From positions 1-45,228 of the forward strand of contig SVJJ01000012.1 of NCBI GenBank assembly GCA_015069045.1: a stretch of DNA of 45,228 nucleotides. Direction: 5' to 3'. The notes under the pieces are model-generated. The model was not told where the DNA came from. It did not search any database and saw only the letters and a program-made list of their open reading frames with translations. Source of the stretch: Oscillospiraceae bacterium (lineage in GTDB: Bacteria; Bacillota; Clostridia; UBA1381; UBA9506). The position numbers and the translations under genes are program-made. Of the stretch, positions 18,337 to 27,792 are shown in pieces (position 1 is the first letter of the stretch; each line of letters opens with the position of its first letter).

Positions 18337-20295
18337 ATGAAAAAATTTCTCAGCTTAGTTCTAACTTTCTGCTTAGTGGCAAGTTGCTTTATCTGCTTGC
18401 CCGTTTCAGCGGCTGCAGCCGATGGCGCTCTCGGCCAAGGTATTGTTCTCTTTGAGCAAGACTTTGAAGGCATGACACAGGATGCCACTCTAGCCAAAGC
18501 CGACTTTAACGATTATGGCTACATTTCCAACACAAGCCTTGCAAACTCTGCTGCAACCTCAGCCTACGTTAAAGATGGAGACAATATGATTTGCCGTGCA
18601 ACCGGAACAGCCGGCTATGGTCTCAGTTCAAGACTTATCTTTGACATGCCTGTTGACAAAGGCGCTTTAGTGGTTGAATATCGTATGCATAGTACGAACG
18701 ACTGTGCGTATAACAATGCCAACTCTGCCATAGATACCAATGGCAACTTTATTTACAAAATGGACGTTCACTATGGTGGCGGCAGCTATGGCGGCGGTGG
18801 CCGTAATCTTACGCACACGCAATTTACCCAAACGAATTTCTGGATTTCCTTTAAAACTGTTTTAACCAGAAACGCAGCCAACGATGGTTGGGATGTTGTT
18901 GTGTATGACAACGCTACCGGAGAAGTACATGCCCAAGGTTCCTTCACAGGCGGTGCTATTGGTTCTTATACCTTGCATGAATACAGAATAGAATCCTCTG
19001 GTGCTGCCGTTGGAAAAACTGCAGATGTGGATGATATTAAGGTTACCTGGTACCCCGGTTCAGACTATGTTTACAACGAAACCTTTGAAGATAACACTGC
19101 TGCTGATGCAACCTATTCAGTTTCTGCACTTCCAAACTTCACCAGCTTACGTTCAGACGTTCTTCCGGATGTAGCAAATAACGGTTCTATTGCATTTAAC
19201 GAAGTAAAAGGGGATACCTATTTAAGACTTGTAGGTCCTAATGCTGCTTCTGCCACATTGCCTTTGCCCCAAGCCTTAAAAACCGGTACCATTACTGCAA
19301 TTTGGCACAGCCAGGCGAGCACTGGTCCTGACTGGGGTTATTTTGGCGGTCCCTCTTTTGGTGCCCAAACAGCCGGTGGCAACTTAGATAAACATCTTGG
19401 TTTCTTTACCACTGCTAAAGGCGATAACCCATCCGGCGCTCATCAAGGTACATGGTGTACCAACACCATGACAGCAACCCGCGCTTCCGAGAGTGATCCC
19501 TGGACCTTTACCTTTAAAAACAGTGCAAGAACGACCGATCCAGTCGCTACCAACACTACTGCTAGTAATGAGGCGATAGATGCGGTTCAATTCCAGGCTT
19601 TGGTTGGTTTTAATGCATTTAGCTTTGATCTTGATGATCTTATTGTTATGATTGACAGCCCGGGCTATGCTACAATGGATAATGCCCTCATTCGTGCACG
19701 TACCAACGCTGTTAACGATTACTTTGTTGATATTACAATGGCAGAAGATGCAGAGATGCCTTTGACCAATTATGTTACTAACAACATTGTGGTTCGTGAT
19801 ACCACAACAAATGCCTTTGTATATCCGTTTACTGGTGACGGTGGTGTCAGCGTAAATAAAGACTATGTTGCCGGACAGTACAATATACTTGATGGTAGCG
19901 CTCCTATGCCCACTGGCGATGGCCGTTTGATGGAAGTAGAGTTCCGCGGTCTGCGCACAACTTATCGTCATTGGGGTAAGGATAGTGTTGTTTTCAACCC
20001 AACCTTTACCAAGGCTACAGAAGGCAATGTGGACACCATTACCTACAACGCAAAGATCTTTGGTACCATAACTGGTGCAAAACAGGCTTATTTGGCAATT
20101 TATAACGACAACACTCTGGTAGCTGTTTCTGCTCCTGTTGCCGTAACACCTGATTCTGATGGTGCTAACCTTGCCGTGTCTGTTTCTGCCCCTGCCGGCG
20201 GTTGGACACATGTTAAGGCTATTTTATTAGAAAGCTCAGCTTCCTTAACTCCTGTTGGCCCCGCGGAGGTGGCCACAGCCGCTCAGTTTCAGTAA
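18337..20295 (+). CDS. Secreted multi-domain LamG-like/Ig-like protein (probably cut short by a frameshift)
   Basis: The 652-residue product has a signal peptide (1-29; VASC could serve as a lipobox). Two LamG/concanavalin-like beta-sandwich domains follow (about 35-245, ending DIKVTW, and 250-440, ending DLDDLIVMID), then an Ig-like region (445-560) and a terminal beta domain (565-645). The ATG is 12 bases after AAGGATG's GGA; an in-frame ATG at 18325 overlaps that site. The stop at 20293 is followed at once by a long open frame in +1. No enzyme motif is visible, so binding is the likely role. A short palindrome (18274-18289) precedes the gene. Confidence 0.8.
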   Translation: MKKFLSLVLTFCLVASCFICLPVSAAAADGALGQGIVLFEQDFEGMTQDATLAKADFNDYGYISNTSLANSAATSAYVKDGDNMICRATGTAGYGLSSRLIFDMPVDKGALVVEYRMHSTNDCAYNNANSAIDTNGNFIYKMDVHYGGGSYGGGGRNLTHTQFTQTNFWISFKTVLTRNAANDGWDVVVYDNATGEVHAQGSFTGGAIGSYTLHEYRIESSGAAVGKTADVDDIKVTWYPGSDYVYNETFEDNTAADATYSVSALPNFTSLRSDVLPDVANNGSIAFNEVKGDTYLRLVGPNAASATLPLPQALKTGTITAIWHSQASTGPDWGYFGGPSFGAQTAGGNLDKHLGFFTTAKGDNPSGAHQGTWCTNTMTATRASESDPWTFTFKNSARTTDPVATNTTASNEAIDAVQFQALVGFNAFSFDLDDLIVMIDSPGYATMDNALIRARTNAVNDYFVDITMAEDAEMPLTNYVTNNIVVRDTTTNAFVYPFTGDGGVSVNKDYVAGQYNILDGSAPMPTGDGRLMEVEFRGLRTTYRHWGKDSVVFNPTFTKATEGNVDTITYNAKIFGTITGAKQAYLAIYNDNTLVAVSAPVAVTPDSDGANLAVSVSAPAGGWTHVKAILLESSASLTPVGPAEVATAAQFQ

Positions 20296-20860
20296 TCCCA
20301 TTTATCAAACCGAGTGGTTTTTGCGGGTTAACAGCGGAAGTTTGTTAGACAGCACAACGGTTACAAAAGCAAACTTTACCCTTACAGCAGGGGATGGGGC
20401 AACAATTCCTGTTAAGGATGTTACCTACTACTCTAATGCACAAGAGGTTGCTTTATACCCCGCAACAACGATTGTACCTCAAGACGGTGTTTGCCTGGTA
20501 GAAAGTGATTCACTTTTAGACCCGGACGGTCAGGCAGTTTCCATTAGTCAAACTGCTTCGGTTTTAACAGAGAACGAGTGTGCACTTTTTGATATGTCTG
20601 TTAAAAACCTGCAATGTTACCGGAACAATGTGCCGGTTTATGGCTGGCTGGCAGAAGGCACATACACCGCACAAGCGACTGTGATTAACACAGCTGCAAC
20701 CGAAAAAACTAAGAATTTGGTTGTTTACAAAACAAACATTAACAATCAAACATCGGTTCTTTACCGTCTGGGTGTAACGCTGCAGCCGGAGGAGGAAAGA
20801 ATTGTAACATTTAGCTTTAACGCCAACAGTGGCGACAGAGTTGAAGCTACAATGGAATAA
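20255..20860 (+). pseudogene. C-terminal Ig-like segment in the +1 frame, probable continuation of the previous protein
   Basis: About 190 convincing residues begin near 20290 (NPIYQTEWFLRVNSGSLL), with a Big_5/SbsA-type Ig-like domain followed by a second beta domain. There is no signal peptide, and the only early in-frame start, a TTG at 20255, has no ribosome site; the residues from it to about 20285 look out of frame. Removing one base, for example one T of the TTT at 20287-20289, would join both frames into a single protein of about 840 residues. It may be a true frameshift mutation, a sequence error, or less likely a separate reinitiated gene. Confidence 0.65.
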
Positions 20861-20875
20861 AACAAACTGACATGT

Positions 20876-20909
20876 TTTGCAGAGGCCTTTTTAAAAAGGC
20901 CTCTGCAAA
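20876..20909 (+). terminator. Perfect 34-base palindrome, probable terminator or attenuator hairpin
   Basis: The 17-base left arm starts TTTGCAGAGGCC and ends TTTTT; the right arm is its exact complement, ending CTCTGCAAA. It follows the previous frame by 15 bases. No T run follows, but the symmetry makes it active on either strand. A second, weaker repeat (CAGAGC/GCTCTTTG, about 20917-20940) lies downstream. Confidence 0.6.
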
Positions 20910-21027
20910 TAACACACAGAGCGGGATGGATTGCTCTTTGTGGGTAGTGTCATGGGCGTTATTTAAAAAAACGATATGATAAAACATCATACCATTATTT
21001 TTACCCCAACGGAAGGATGAATGATAT

Positions 21028-24000
21028 ATGAAGAAAATTATGGCCTTATTTCTTACCGCTGTGTTGGCCATGTCGCTATGCATTCCGAGCTATGCTGACA
21101 ATGTTTTCAATTTAACCCCAAATGATGTTACGGAGGATTCCAACTACAACACAGAGCAGCTTTCCACCTCAGGAAAGTTGTTGGGCGGTCAGCATTATCT
21201 CGGTATTGAAATAGATACTGGTAAAGAACTCATTAATATGGTTACCATTCGATACAGAACAGGTACAACTCCTAACAGTATTGCGCAACTTTACTTAGAC
21301 AGTCCGCAAGGTCAACTGTTGGGCGAAGTTGACATTGTTGCAGCATCCAACGGTGCTTGGCAATATTCTGATGCTGTTTTTATGCCCCAGATTCCCATTA
21401 AAGGAAAAGTTAAACTTTACCTCAAGTTAACGGGCGGCGACATGTGGGTTCATAACTTCAAGATTAACACCATTGAAGACTTGGGTAATGCAAGCTTTGG
21501 TCATTTCCCACAGCCCATTGATAAATATGTAGACATTGACTCATCCGACGACGAAATGATTATTGATGCACTTACCACCTTAGGCGTTTTGGAAGAATAC
21601 ACCGATTCTGATTTTCGTGGTTATGTTCCCATGACCAGAATGGAGTTTGTGCGCCTGGTTGGTAAAGCTATGCAGGCAGAAAATTTTGCCGTAGCCAATA
21701 CAGCATTTTTGGATGTGCCCGCTGAAAACGCCGATGCTAAATTGTTAGACGGTTTGTTCCGTTTAGGCGTTGTTCGCGGTGATGGCTTTGGCAATTTTGC
21801 TCCTAACAGCTTTATTACACTGCAGGAAGCAACGGCCGTTTGCTTAAATGCCTTAGGTTATGCACCCTTAGTACAAAAATCAGGGAATGCTATTACCGTG
21901 GCAAACCAAATTAAACTGCTTAAGGGCGTTGAAATTACTTCTGGCGGTGTTGCAAAGCTGAATGGTATTCGCTTGATTTACAACATGCTTCTGGAAGAGA
22001 CTTTATTAGCAAATGAAGTGCATACAGAAGGCATGATTTATGAAACAGGCGCTACACTGTTAGAGAAAAATCTAAAGATTTATCATGACCAGGGGGTTGT
22101 AACCGGCAATGAGAACACAGGTCTTTATTCGGTTCAACATACCTATAAGACCCTGACAATTGATAACCAGGTTTATGTTGAAAATGACACAGGTGCATCT
22201 GACTTGCTGGGTACACTTTGTGACTATTTCTACACAATTGAAGATGGCGCACGCGTATTAAAAGCAATTTATCCCGCAGTTAAGTCAAGCACTGTTGTTT
22301 TAAAGAGCGGTCAAGGATATGATTTTACAGAAATCAGCACCGAAAAAGTTGTCTGCGAGGATGATGAAGACGAATATGAATATGAATTGAGCCAAACAGC
22401 AGCCATTATTTACAATGGTGTTGCTTTGGATCAATATTTACATCAACTGGTTACACCTTCAACCTTTACAGGTATTCTTACCTTGATTGATAATGACCAG
22501 GATGAACTGATTGACTGCTTGCGGATTGACCACAGCAGAGACATTGTTGTAACAGCAATGAACGGCAATCAGTTATATGATACAATTGCCGGGGAGACTA
22601 TTAATTTCCCTGCAAACGGCAAAATTCTCGGTTTTGATGATGGCCAGCCCCGGTCACTTGGCACCATGCCTTTAAACAGCGTGGTAAGCTATTTCGCCAG
22701 CGCTAATGCTACCGGCAAACAACTGGTTCGTATGTGCTGGAACAATGGTGAAGTTGTTGGTCGCTTAACAAGCAAAGCTGGTAAGGACATTACCATTAAT
22801 GATCAGACCTATACAATTGCCAACAATTGTCGCGATACCTTAACAGTTGGCATGTACGGCCAATTCAGCTTTAACATGTTTGGTCAGGTTGTGGCCTATG
22901 ATCCTGTTACAGACGATAGCAAAAAGGTTGGTTATGTGTTAGGTACATCTTCCGGCACAACCACCAATCTTGTAACAAAAGCACAGATTCGAGTACTGAC
23001 AGAAGATGGCATTGTTATTTTAGATCAGGCCGACACCGTTTTGGCTGATGGTTTATCCATTCGCAGTAGCGAAGCCTTATACAATGGTGTAAACGATTCA
23101 GAAGGCGCACCCATTTTTGTTGGTTTGGATGAGATTGCTAGCCAGCCGATTTTATATCGCCTTAATCAAGCTGGTCAGTTCACTATGATTGACACAGTGA
23201 ATCCGGGTGCCGGCGGTGTTGATGACGGTTTAACCGAGCTGAGCAGCGGTCCAAGTAGCTATATGAATCTGTCCAACATCTTGGCGGATACAACCATGAG
23301 CGGCTTCCCCGGACGGTTCCCGCTGAAAGGTGACGAAACCAGATTTATCAAATTAACCGCTGATGGTCTTGAGAAAAACTATCGTATTGACAGAGGTTTC
23401 TCAAACCGTACCAATGAACCTGTATCTAACCTGCGCGTTTACTCCTTCGCACAGGATTCTATTATGGCTGACCTTATTCTGGGTACCGGCTATAACTATG
23501 AGGCTAATCGTCGCAGCACACCCTTTATATTTAAGGGCACAGGCAACACCACTGACGATGAAGGCAATGTGGTTAAGTACATTGATGGCGTAAGCTATTT
23601 GAAAGATGAACGCTATGTAATTGAAAACACCAGTTACACCGGCGACTTAAAGACTTTAATTGATTCCTTGCAACCCGGTGATTTGGTACTGCCTTATTTG
23701 ACCGATGGTCTGCTTGTTAACATGGAGTTAATCTATATTTCCGATGGTGCAGCTACAAACGATGCTGGCATTGCTGCTAAGCTTAACAAAACAGATTTAT
23801 TCGAATATACCGGTGGTGGCGAATTTTACATTGGTAAAATTTTGACCACAGAAGGTAATTACAGTCAGTTTAATATTTCCGGCAAAACCACATGGGAAAC
23901 CTATGTTACCAGCAGCACCTCCGTGGGAAGCTGTACAGAAGGTGAAGGCGGCAAATATTCCATTATTTCAGGACAAGGCATAAGCTCTATTATGGAAGGT

Positions 24001-24069
24001 GAAGTTTTCATTGCTTGCACATCCGATCAGAGCATGAGCGGTGCTTTTGTCTATCGCTTAGCTGAGTAG
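21028..24069 (+). CDS. Secreted SLH-domain surface protein
   Basis: The 1,013-residue protein has a signal peptide (1-23, cut near SYADN). A beta-sandwich, CBM6-like segment (25-155) is followed by two S-layer-homology units: 167-215 (YVDIDSSDDEMIIDALTTLG) and 227-280 (FLDVPAENADAKLLDGLF, GDGFGNFAPNSFITLQEA). A possible degenerate third lies near 290-325. SLH domains hold proteins on secondary wall polymers. The remaining 680 residues are beta-rich and unrecognised; no catalytic motif was seen. Placing SLH near the N-terminus is unlike the next gene, whose SLH block is C-terminal. The start has AAGGA about ten bases upstream. Confidence 0.83.
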   Translation: MKKIMALFLTAVLAMSLCIPSYADNVFNLTPNDVTEDSNYNTEQLSTSGKLLGGQHYLGIEIDTGKELINMVTIRYRTGTTPNSIAQLYLDSPQGQLLGEVDIVAASNGAWQYSDAVFMPQIPIKGKVKLYLKLTGGDMWVHNFKINTIEDLGNASFGHFPQPIDKYVDIDSSDDEMIIDALTTLGVLEEYTDSDFRGYVPMTRMEFVRLVGKAMQAENFAVANTAFLDVPAENADAKLLDGLFRLGVVRGDGFGNFAPNSFITLQEATAVCLNALGYAPLVQKSGNAITVANQIKLLKGVEITSGGVAKLNGIRLIYNMLLEETLLANEVHTEGMIYETGATLLEKNLKIYHDQGVVTGNENTGLYSVQHTYKTLTIDNQVYVENDTGASDLLGTLCDYFYTIEDGARVLKAIYPAVKSSTVVLKSGQGYDFTEISTEKVVCEDDEDEYEYELSQTAAIIYNGVALDQYLHQLVTPSTFTGILTLIDNDQDELIDCLRIDHSRDIVVTAMNGNQLYDTIAGETINFPANGKILGFDDGQPRSLGTMPLNSVVSYFASANATGKQLVRMCWNNGEVVGRLTSKAGKDITINDQTYTIANNCRDTLTVGMYGQFSFNMFGQVVAYDPVTDDSKKVGYVLGTSSGTTTNLVTKAQIRVLTEDGIVILDQADTVLADGLSIRSSEALYNGVNDSEGAPIFVGLDEIASQPILYRLNQAGQFTMIDTVNPGAGGVDDGLTELSSGPSSYMNLSNILADTTMSGFPGRFPLKGDETRFIKLTADGLEKNYRIDRGFSNRTNEPVSNLRVYSFAQDSIMADLILGTGYNYEANRRSTPFIFKGTGNTTDDEGNVVKYIDGVSYLKDERYVIENTSYTGDLKTLIDSLQPGDLVLPYLTDGLLVNMELIYISDGAATNDAGIAAKLNKTDLFEYTGGGEFYIGKILTTEGNYSQFNISGKTTWETYVTSSTSVGSCTEGEGGKYSIISGQGISSIMEGEVFIACTSDQSMSGAFVYRLAE

Positions 24070-24084
24070 GAGGGAGAGAATTAA

Positions 24085-25842
24085 GTGAAAAAGATACTAA
24101 CATTATTTCTCGCCATTACAATGATTATGAGTTTAGCATGCTTTAGTGTTAGCGCTACAGGCAGTGCACCAATCACTTTAGAGCTGACTTTTAATCCGGA
24201 TGGCAACACACTGACAGCCACCGGTTATGTTGTGAGTGCGCGGGACAGAATCCCTATGTTTTTAATTATCGAGAGCGATAATAACGACCCTACCGGTGCA
24301 AGTGATACGGTTGTTGATGTAAAGAGCACATTGGCAGTTGGTCATGAAGGACCTAACGTTCCTTATACCTTCCCGACTGTGCAGCTGCCGAACAATTTGC
24401 CCGGCGGCACACTGACAGCCACTGTTTCAGCTAATTGGCTCAACGTGAGCGCAACAGATAGCTATACCTATGTTGGTGCAGTGGATCAGTTACTTGCATT
24501 GCAGAATTTAAACAGCTACAGTGCTGCAGAGAATACTGCGGCCTATGAAACAGAACTGTTAGCTAATGACGACCTTTTAGGTCTGGATACCACAACCTTT
24601 ACAGATATGGGTGAAACAGCATCTGCAGCAGTACTTAGAAATTTAATGAGTGTTCAATACACCTTGCCTACAAATTCTATAGAGAATTTGACAGATGAGG
24701 ATTGTTTGACCATTAAAGAAGCTGTTTCAACATGCTATACCCAGTTCCAGGAAGCCATGGCATTAGGAACCTTCTTTGACTGTGATACCACAGAAAAGCT
24801 TGCAGCATGGTACAACACATATAAAGGTACCTATGGCTTTGAGGCTAACGTTCCGGGTACAACGGTAGATGAAACCAAGTTCTTATCTTACTATAATGAG
24901 GCTATGGCTTCGGCAGCATTTTTAGGACGGTCTGCCAACGTTAGCGATGTTACAACAGTTGCTGAATTAAACCTGGCAATGAAAGATCAGGCTCTTCTCC
25001 ATGCAGTTGAACATTCCGGTCAGGTGATTATTCACACTCTTTTAGAAGATTTTGAAGAACATTTGACTTTGATTGACTACACCGCGTGGGATGGCCTCTC
25101 TATTGAGAAACAGAATGAAGTTTGTCAGTTGTTAACCGGCGAGAACTTTGCTACCATTTCCGCTTTTTGTGAGTTTGTGAATAGCTCAATTGAAGAAGTG
25201 GAAGAGGCTGACGACGATGACGATGACGACGATGGATATCGTGGTGGCGGCGGCAAGGATAAGCCCATTGGCATTGGACAGCAATTGGTAGATGATACAA
25301 AACCAATGGTTAGCCAGGTGTTCTTTACAGACATCTCTGACGTAACATGGGCAAAGGATGCCATTGTTTACTTACAATCAAAGGGTGTTGTTAGCGGCCG
25401 TACCGCTGAAACCTTTGACCCCAACGCACAGGTTACCCGTGCAGAGTTGTTAAAAATGCTGGTTGCAGGATTTAAGTTGACCGGTAGCAGTGATGCTCGC
25501 TTTGGTGACGTTTCTGCAGATGCTTGGTATGCTGATTATGTTGCTATTGGTGCAGCAAACGGCCTCATTACCGGTGACGAAAACGGAAACTTTAATCCCA
25601 ATCAGGCAGTTAGCAGACAGGATGCAGCTGTTCTCATGTATCGGGCTCTGAATCCTTCAGAATCTGCTGCAAAGGCTTCTTTCGTTGATTATGGCAGCAT
25701 TTCTGAATATGCGAACACTGCAGTAAATTATATGTACGAAAAGGGCGTTATTAACGGTGTTGGAGATGGATGCTTTGCACCCCTTGCAGAGCTCTCCAGA
25801 GCACAGGCAGCTAAGATGTTGTATTACATGCTGCAACAATAA
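24085..25842 (+). CDS. Secreted protein with three C-terminal SLH domains
   Basis: The 585-residue protein starts at GTG (24085) after GGAGGG, 15 bases behind the previous stop. It has a signal peptide (1-25), a beta-sandwich segment (28-135), a largely helical middle (140-370), and an acidic, glycine-rich linker containing eight aspartates in a row followed by GYRGGGG (about 373-390). Three SLH domains end the protein (about 412-465, 470-525, 530-585; motifs FTDISDVTWAKDAIVYL and FGDVSADAWYADYV). The triple SLH block is the standard wall-binding unit. With no enzyme domain it may serve as a wall scaffold; the acid run could bind calcium. Confidence 0.87.
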   Translation: MKKILTLFLAITMIMSLACFSVSATGSAPITLELTFNPDGNTLTATGYVVSARDRIPMFLIIESDNNDPTGASDTVVDVKSTLAVGHEGPNVPYTFPTVQLPNNLPGGTLTATVSANWLNVSATDSYTYVGAVDQLLALQNLNSYSAAENTAAYETELLANDDLLGLDTTTFTDMGETASAAVLRNLMSVQYTLPTNSIENLTDEDCLTIKEAVSTCYTQFQEAMALGTFFDCDTTEKLAAWYNTYKGTYGFEANVPGTTVDETKFLSYYNEAMASAAFLGRSANVSDVTTVAELNLAMKDQALLHAVEHSGQVIIHTLLEDFEEHLTLIDYTAWDGLSIEKQNEVCQLLTGENFATISAFCEFVNSSIEEVEEADDDDDDDDGYRGGGGKDKPIGIGQQLVDDTKPMVSQVFFTDISDVTWAKDAIVYLQSKGVVSGRTAETFDPNAQVTRAELLKMLVAGFKLTGSSDARFGDVSADAWYADYVAIGAANGLITGDENGNFNPNQAVSRQDAAVLMYRALNPSESAAKASFVDYGSISEYANTAVNYMYEKGVINGVGDGCFAPLAELSRAQAAKMLYYMLQQ

Positions 25843-25874
25843 TTGTGTTATCCTTTCTAGAATCCATATTAAGG

Positions 25875-25906
25875 GCGGGCAACATCTTTTTTAAGATATT
25901 GCCCGC
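25875..25906 (+). terminator. Terminator after the SLH protein gene
   Basis: GCGGGCAACATCTT pairs with AAGATATTGCCCGC, with one G-U pair and a short T loop, followed by TTCTTTC. It ends the surface-protein run and separates it from the GH3 gene. Confidence 0.75.
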
Positions 25907-26041
25907 TTCTTTCGGCAGTAGAGAACAATCATTTAATTAAGGAACAGGGCAGGACAGTTGCCCCAGCTACATTAATTTACAAATTATTAAGAAACAAACA
26001 GCAGCAGAATATTTATCGTAACAATGAAGGAGAGAAATACC

Positions 26042-27709
26042 ATGCAAAGACCAAAAGTCAGCGACTTAACTGTTAGAGAAAAAATCGGCCAGGTTCTTAT
26101 GATTTCCCAGGGTGTGTTATTTACCAAAGATGATGGCAGTTGCAGAACTAATGAGGAAGCCTACGAGCTTATGTCAAAATACCAATTCGGCGGCATGTGG
26201 ACCGCCGGCGGGATAGCCATGGATGTAGTTAATGTGGGAGATTGGTCAGCTGACGCAGTTTTAGGCACTCTGGAGGACAGTAGAGTTTTTATGGAAAAAC
26301 TGCAAAAGACAGTGAAAATCCCCATGTTCATTGGTGTGGACTGCGAAAGGGGAACGGGTGATAATTATTCAGATGGTACAACAACCCTTGGTGCCCTATC
26401 TGTTGGAGCGGCTAATGATGAGAAATTAACCTACGAGCTAAATGCTGCCGTTGCCCGAGAGGTAAAAGCCGCCGGTGCCAACTGGCGCTGGTTCCCTGTT
26501 GTCGATTTAAACAGTCGCTTTTCGTCTCATTTGATGCGGAATTTCTCTGATGATATAGATCGTATGTCCCGTCATGCCATTGCAGCTATGCGTGGTGTGC
26601 AAAGCGAGGATGTTGTTTCAACAGCGAAACATTTCCCCGGTATTGATCCTTATGAATACAGAGATTCTCATATGGTAACAACCATCATTAACCTTTCTGT
26701 AGATGAATGGAGAAAGACACAGGCTAAAACCTTCCAGGCGATGATTGATGCCGGTGTTATGAGTATTATGAGTTCTCATATTGCCTTCCCCGCGGCAGAT
26801 GATGAAATGATTAATGGCAGATATATCCCTGCCACTGCATCCTCGAAAATTCTGAAGGGTTTATTGCGCGACGAAATGGGATTTGAAGGGGTTCTTATTA
26901 CAGATGCACTTTGTATGGGTGGCATGTCTACAATGTTCTCCCGTCAGGATATGATCATTCGTGCCTTCAATGCCGGTAATGATATTTTGCTTGATGTAAG
27001 ATTTAATGATGTTGAGCTATTCTATGAGGCTGTTTGCGATGGACGTATTCCTATGGAGCGCCTTGATGAATCTTGCGAGCGCGTGCTTGCCATGAAGGAG
27101 AAAATAGGATTGTTTGGCGAGAAAAAGGCGCCTGGTGATTCGGCAACGATTTGCAAGCAGACTCGTGAGATTAATCAAAAGGTTGCTGAAAAATCCATGA
27201 CCTTATTATATGATCGCAATGAAATGCTTCCTTTATCCAAGGAAAAAATTAAAAAGGTAGCCATTATTTGCAGTTCGCATTTCCCTGCATTCCGGGACAT
27301 GTTGTCGGTTACGGAGGAAGAATTTAATAAGCGTGGAGCAGAGGTTACCCTTGTTGACGATATTCCCAGCGGGAAAGTTTTGAAAGCCCTGGCCGAGGAA
27401 TATGATTTATTGATTTATGCCGGATATGTGGCACCCCATAGACCCATGGGCTTCCCCTCGCTGTATGGCGATAAAGCGTTGACCTATGTATTTGCTTTTT
27501 CGGCCGGGAAAGAAAAATCACTAGGGGTTTCTATGGGATATCCTTTTCTCCATCATGATATCATGCAAGGGGCAGAGACCTTTATTAACACATACTCCCC
27601 TGATGCAGAAAGCCAAATGGCATTTGTAAAGGCGCTGTATGGCGAAATTGCCTTTAACACAGACTCTCCTGTTGATGTAAAACCCAAGATGAGACAGTTC
27701 TATTGCTAA
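26042..27709 (+). CDS. Glycoside hydrolase family 3 enzyme, NagZ-like motif
   Basis: The 555-residue enzyme has no signal peptide and is cytoplasmic. The GH3 barrel (about 10-340) has KHFPG at 196-200, an Asp-Ser-His motif at 208-210, and the nucleophile aspartate D288 in ITDALCMGGM. A smaller C-terminal alpha/beta domain (about 380-555) follows. In NagZ-type GH3 enzymes an Asp-His pair in this loop acts as acid/base, which points to beta-N-acetylhexosaminides and leaves phosphorolysis possible. The GHGDT of classical NagZ is replaced by IDPYEYR, so it is a divergent member. It would act on imported oligosaccharide. The ATG at 26042 follows GGAGAG; an earlier in-frame ATG at 26024 has no spaced site. 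Confidence 0.9.
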   Translation: MQRPKVSDLTVREKIGQVLMISQGVLFTKDDGSCRTNEEAYELMSKYQFGGMWTAGGIAMDVVNVGDWSADAVLGTLEDSRVFMEKLQKTVKIPMFIGVDCERGTGDNYSDGTTTLGALSVGAANDEKLTYELNAAVAREVKAAGANWRWFPVVDLNSRFSSHLMRNFSDDIDRMSRHAIAAMRGVQSEDVVSTAKHFPGIDPYEYRDSHMVTTIINLSVDEWRKTQAKTFQAMIDAGVMSIMSSHIAFPAADDEMINGRYIPATASSKILKGLLRDEMGFEGVLITDALCMGGMSTMFSRQDMIIRAFNAGNDILLDVRFNDVELFYEAVCDGRIPMERLDESCERVLAMKEKIGLFGEKKAPGDSATICKQTREINQKVAEKSMTLLYDRNEMLPLSKEKIKKVAIICSSHFPAFRDMLSVTEEEFNKRGAEVTLVDDIPSGKVLKALAEEYDLLIYAGYVAPHRPMGFPSLYGDKALTYVFAFSAGKEKSLGVSMGYPFLHHDIMQGAETFINTYSPDAESQMAFVKALYGEIAFNTDSPVDVKPKMRQFYC

Positions 27710-27728
27710 GTATATTCATAAAACAAAG

Positions 27729-27763
27729 AACAGGCTCTCCAGCAAAATGCTGGAGAGCCTGTT
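27729..27763 (+). terminator. Terminator after the GH3 gene
   Basis: A perfect 15-pair stem (AACAGGCTCTCCAGC and its complement) with loop AAAAT, ending in TTTATATAG. It can work in both directions and also faces the convergent small gene. Confidence 0.9.
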
Positions 27764-27792
27764 TATATAGTTAATATATTTTATTGCCTGCT

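Noticed and set aside
19384-20211. Open frame of 275 codons on the minus strand
   Set aside because: It lies fully opposite the secreted LamG-like gene, has no ribosome site and a composition (many Ile, His, Cys, Ser) typical of an antisense shadow.
25200-25236. GAC/GAT triplet run as a tandem DNA repeat
   Set aside because: It encodes an aspartate run with mixed codons inside a linker and is explained by the protein.
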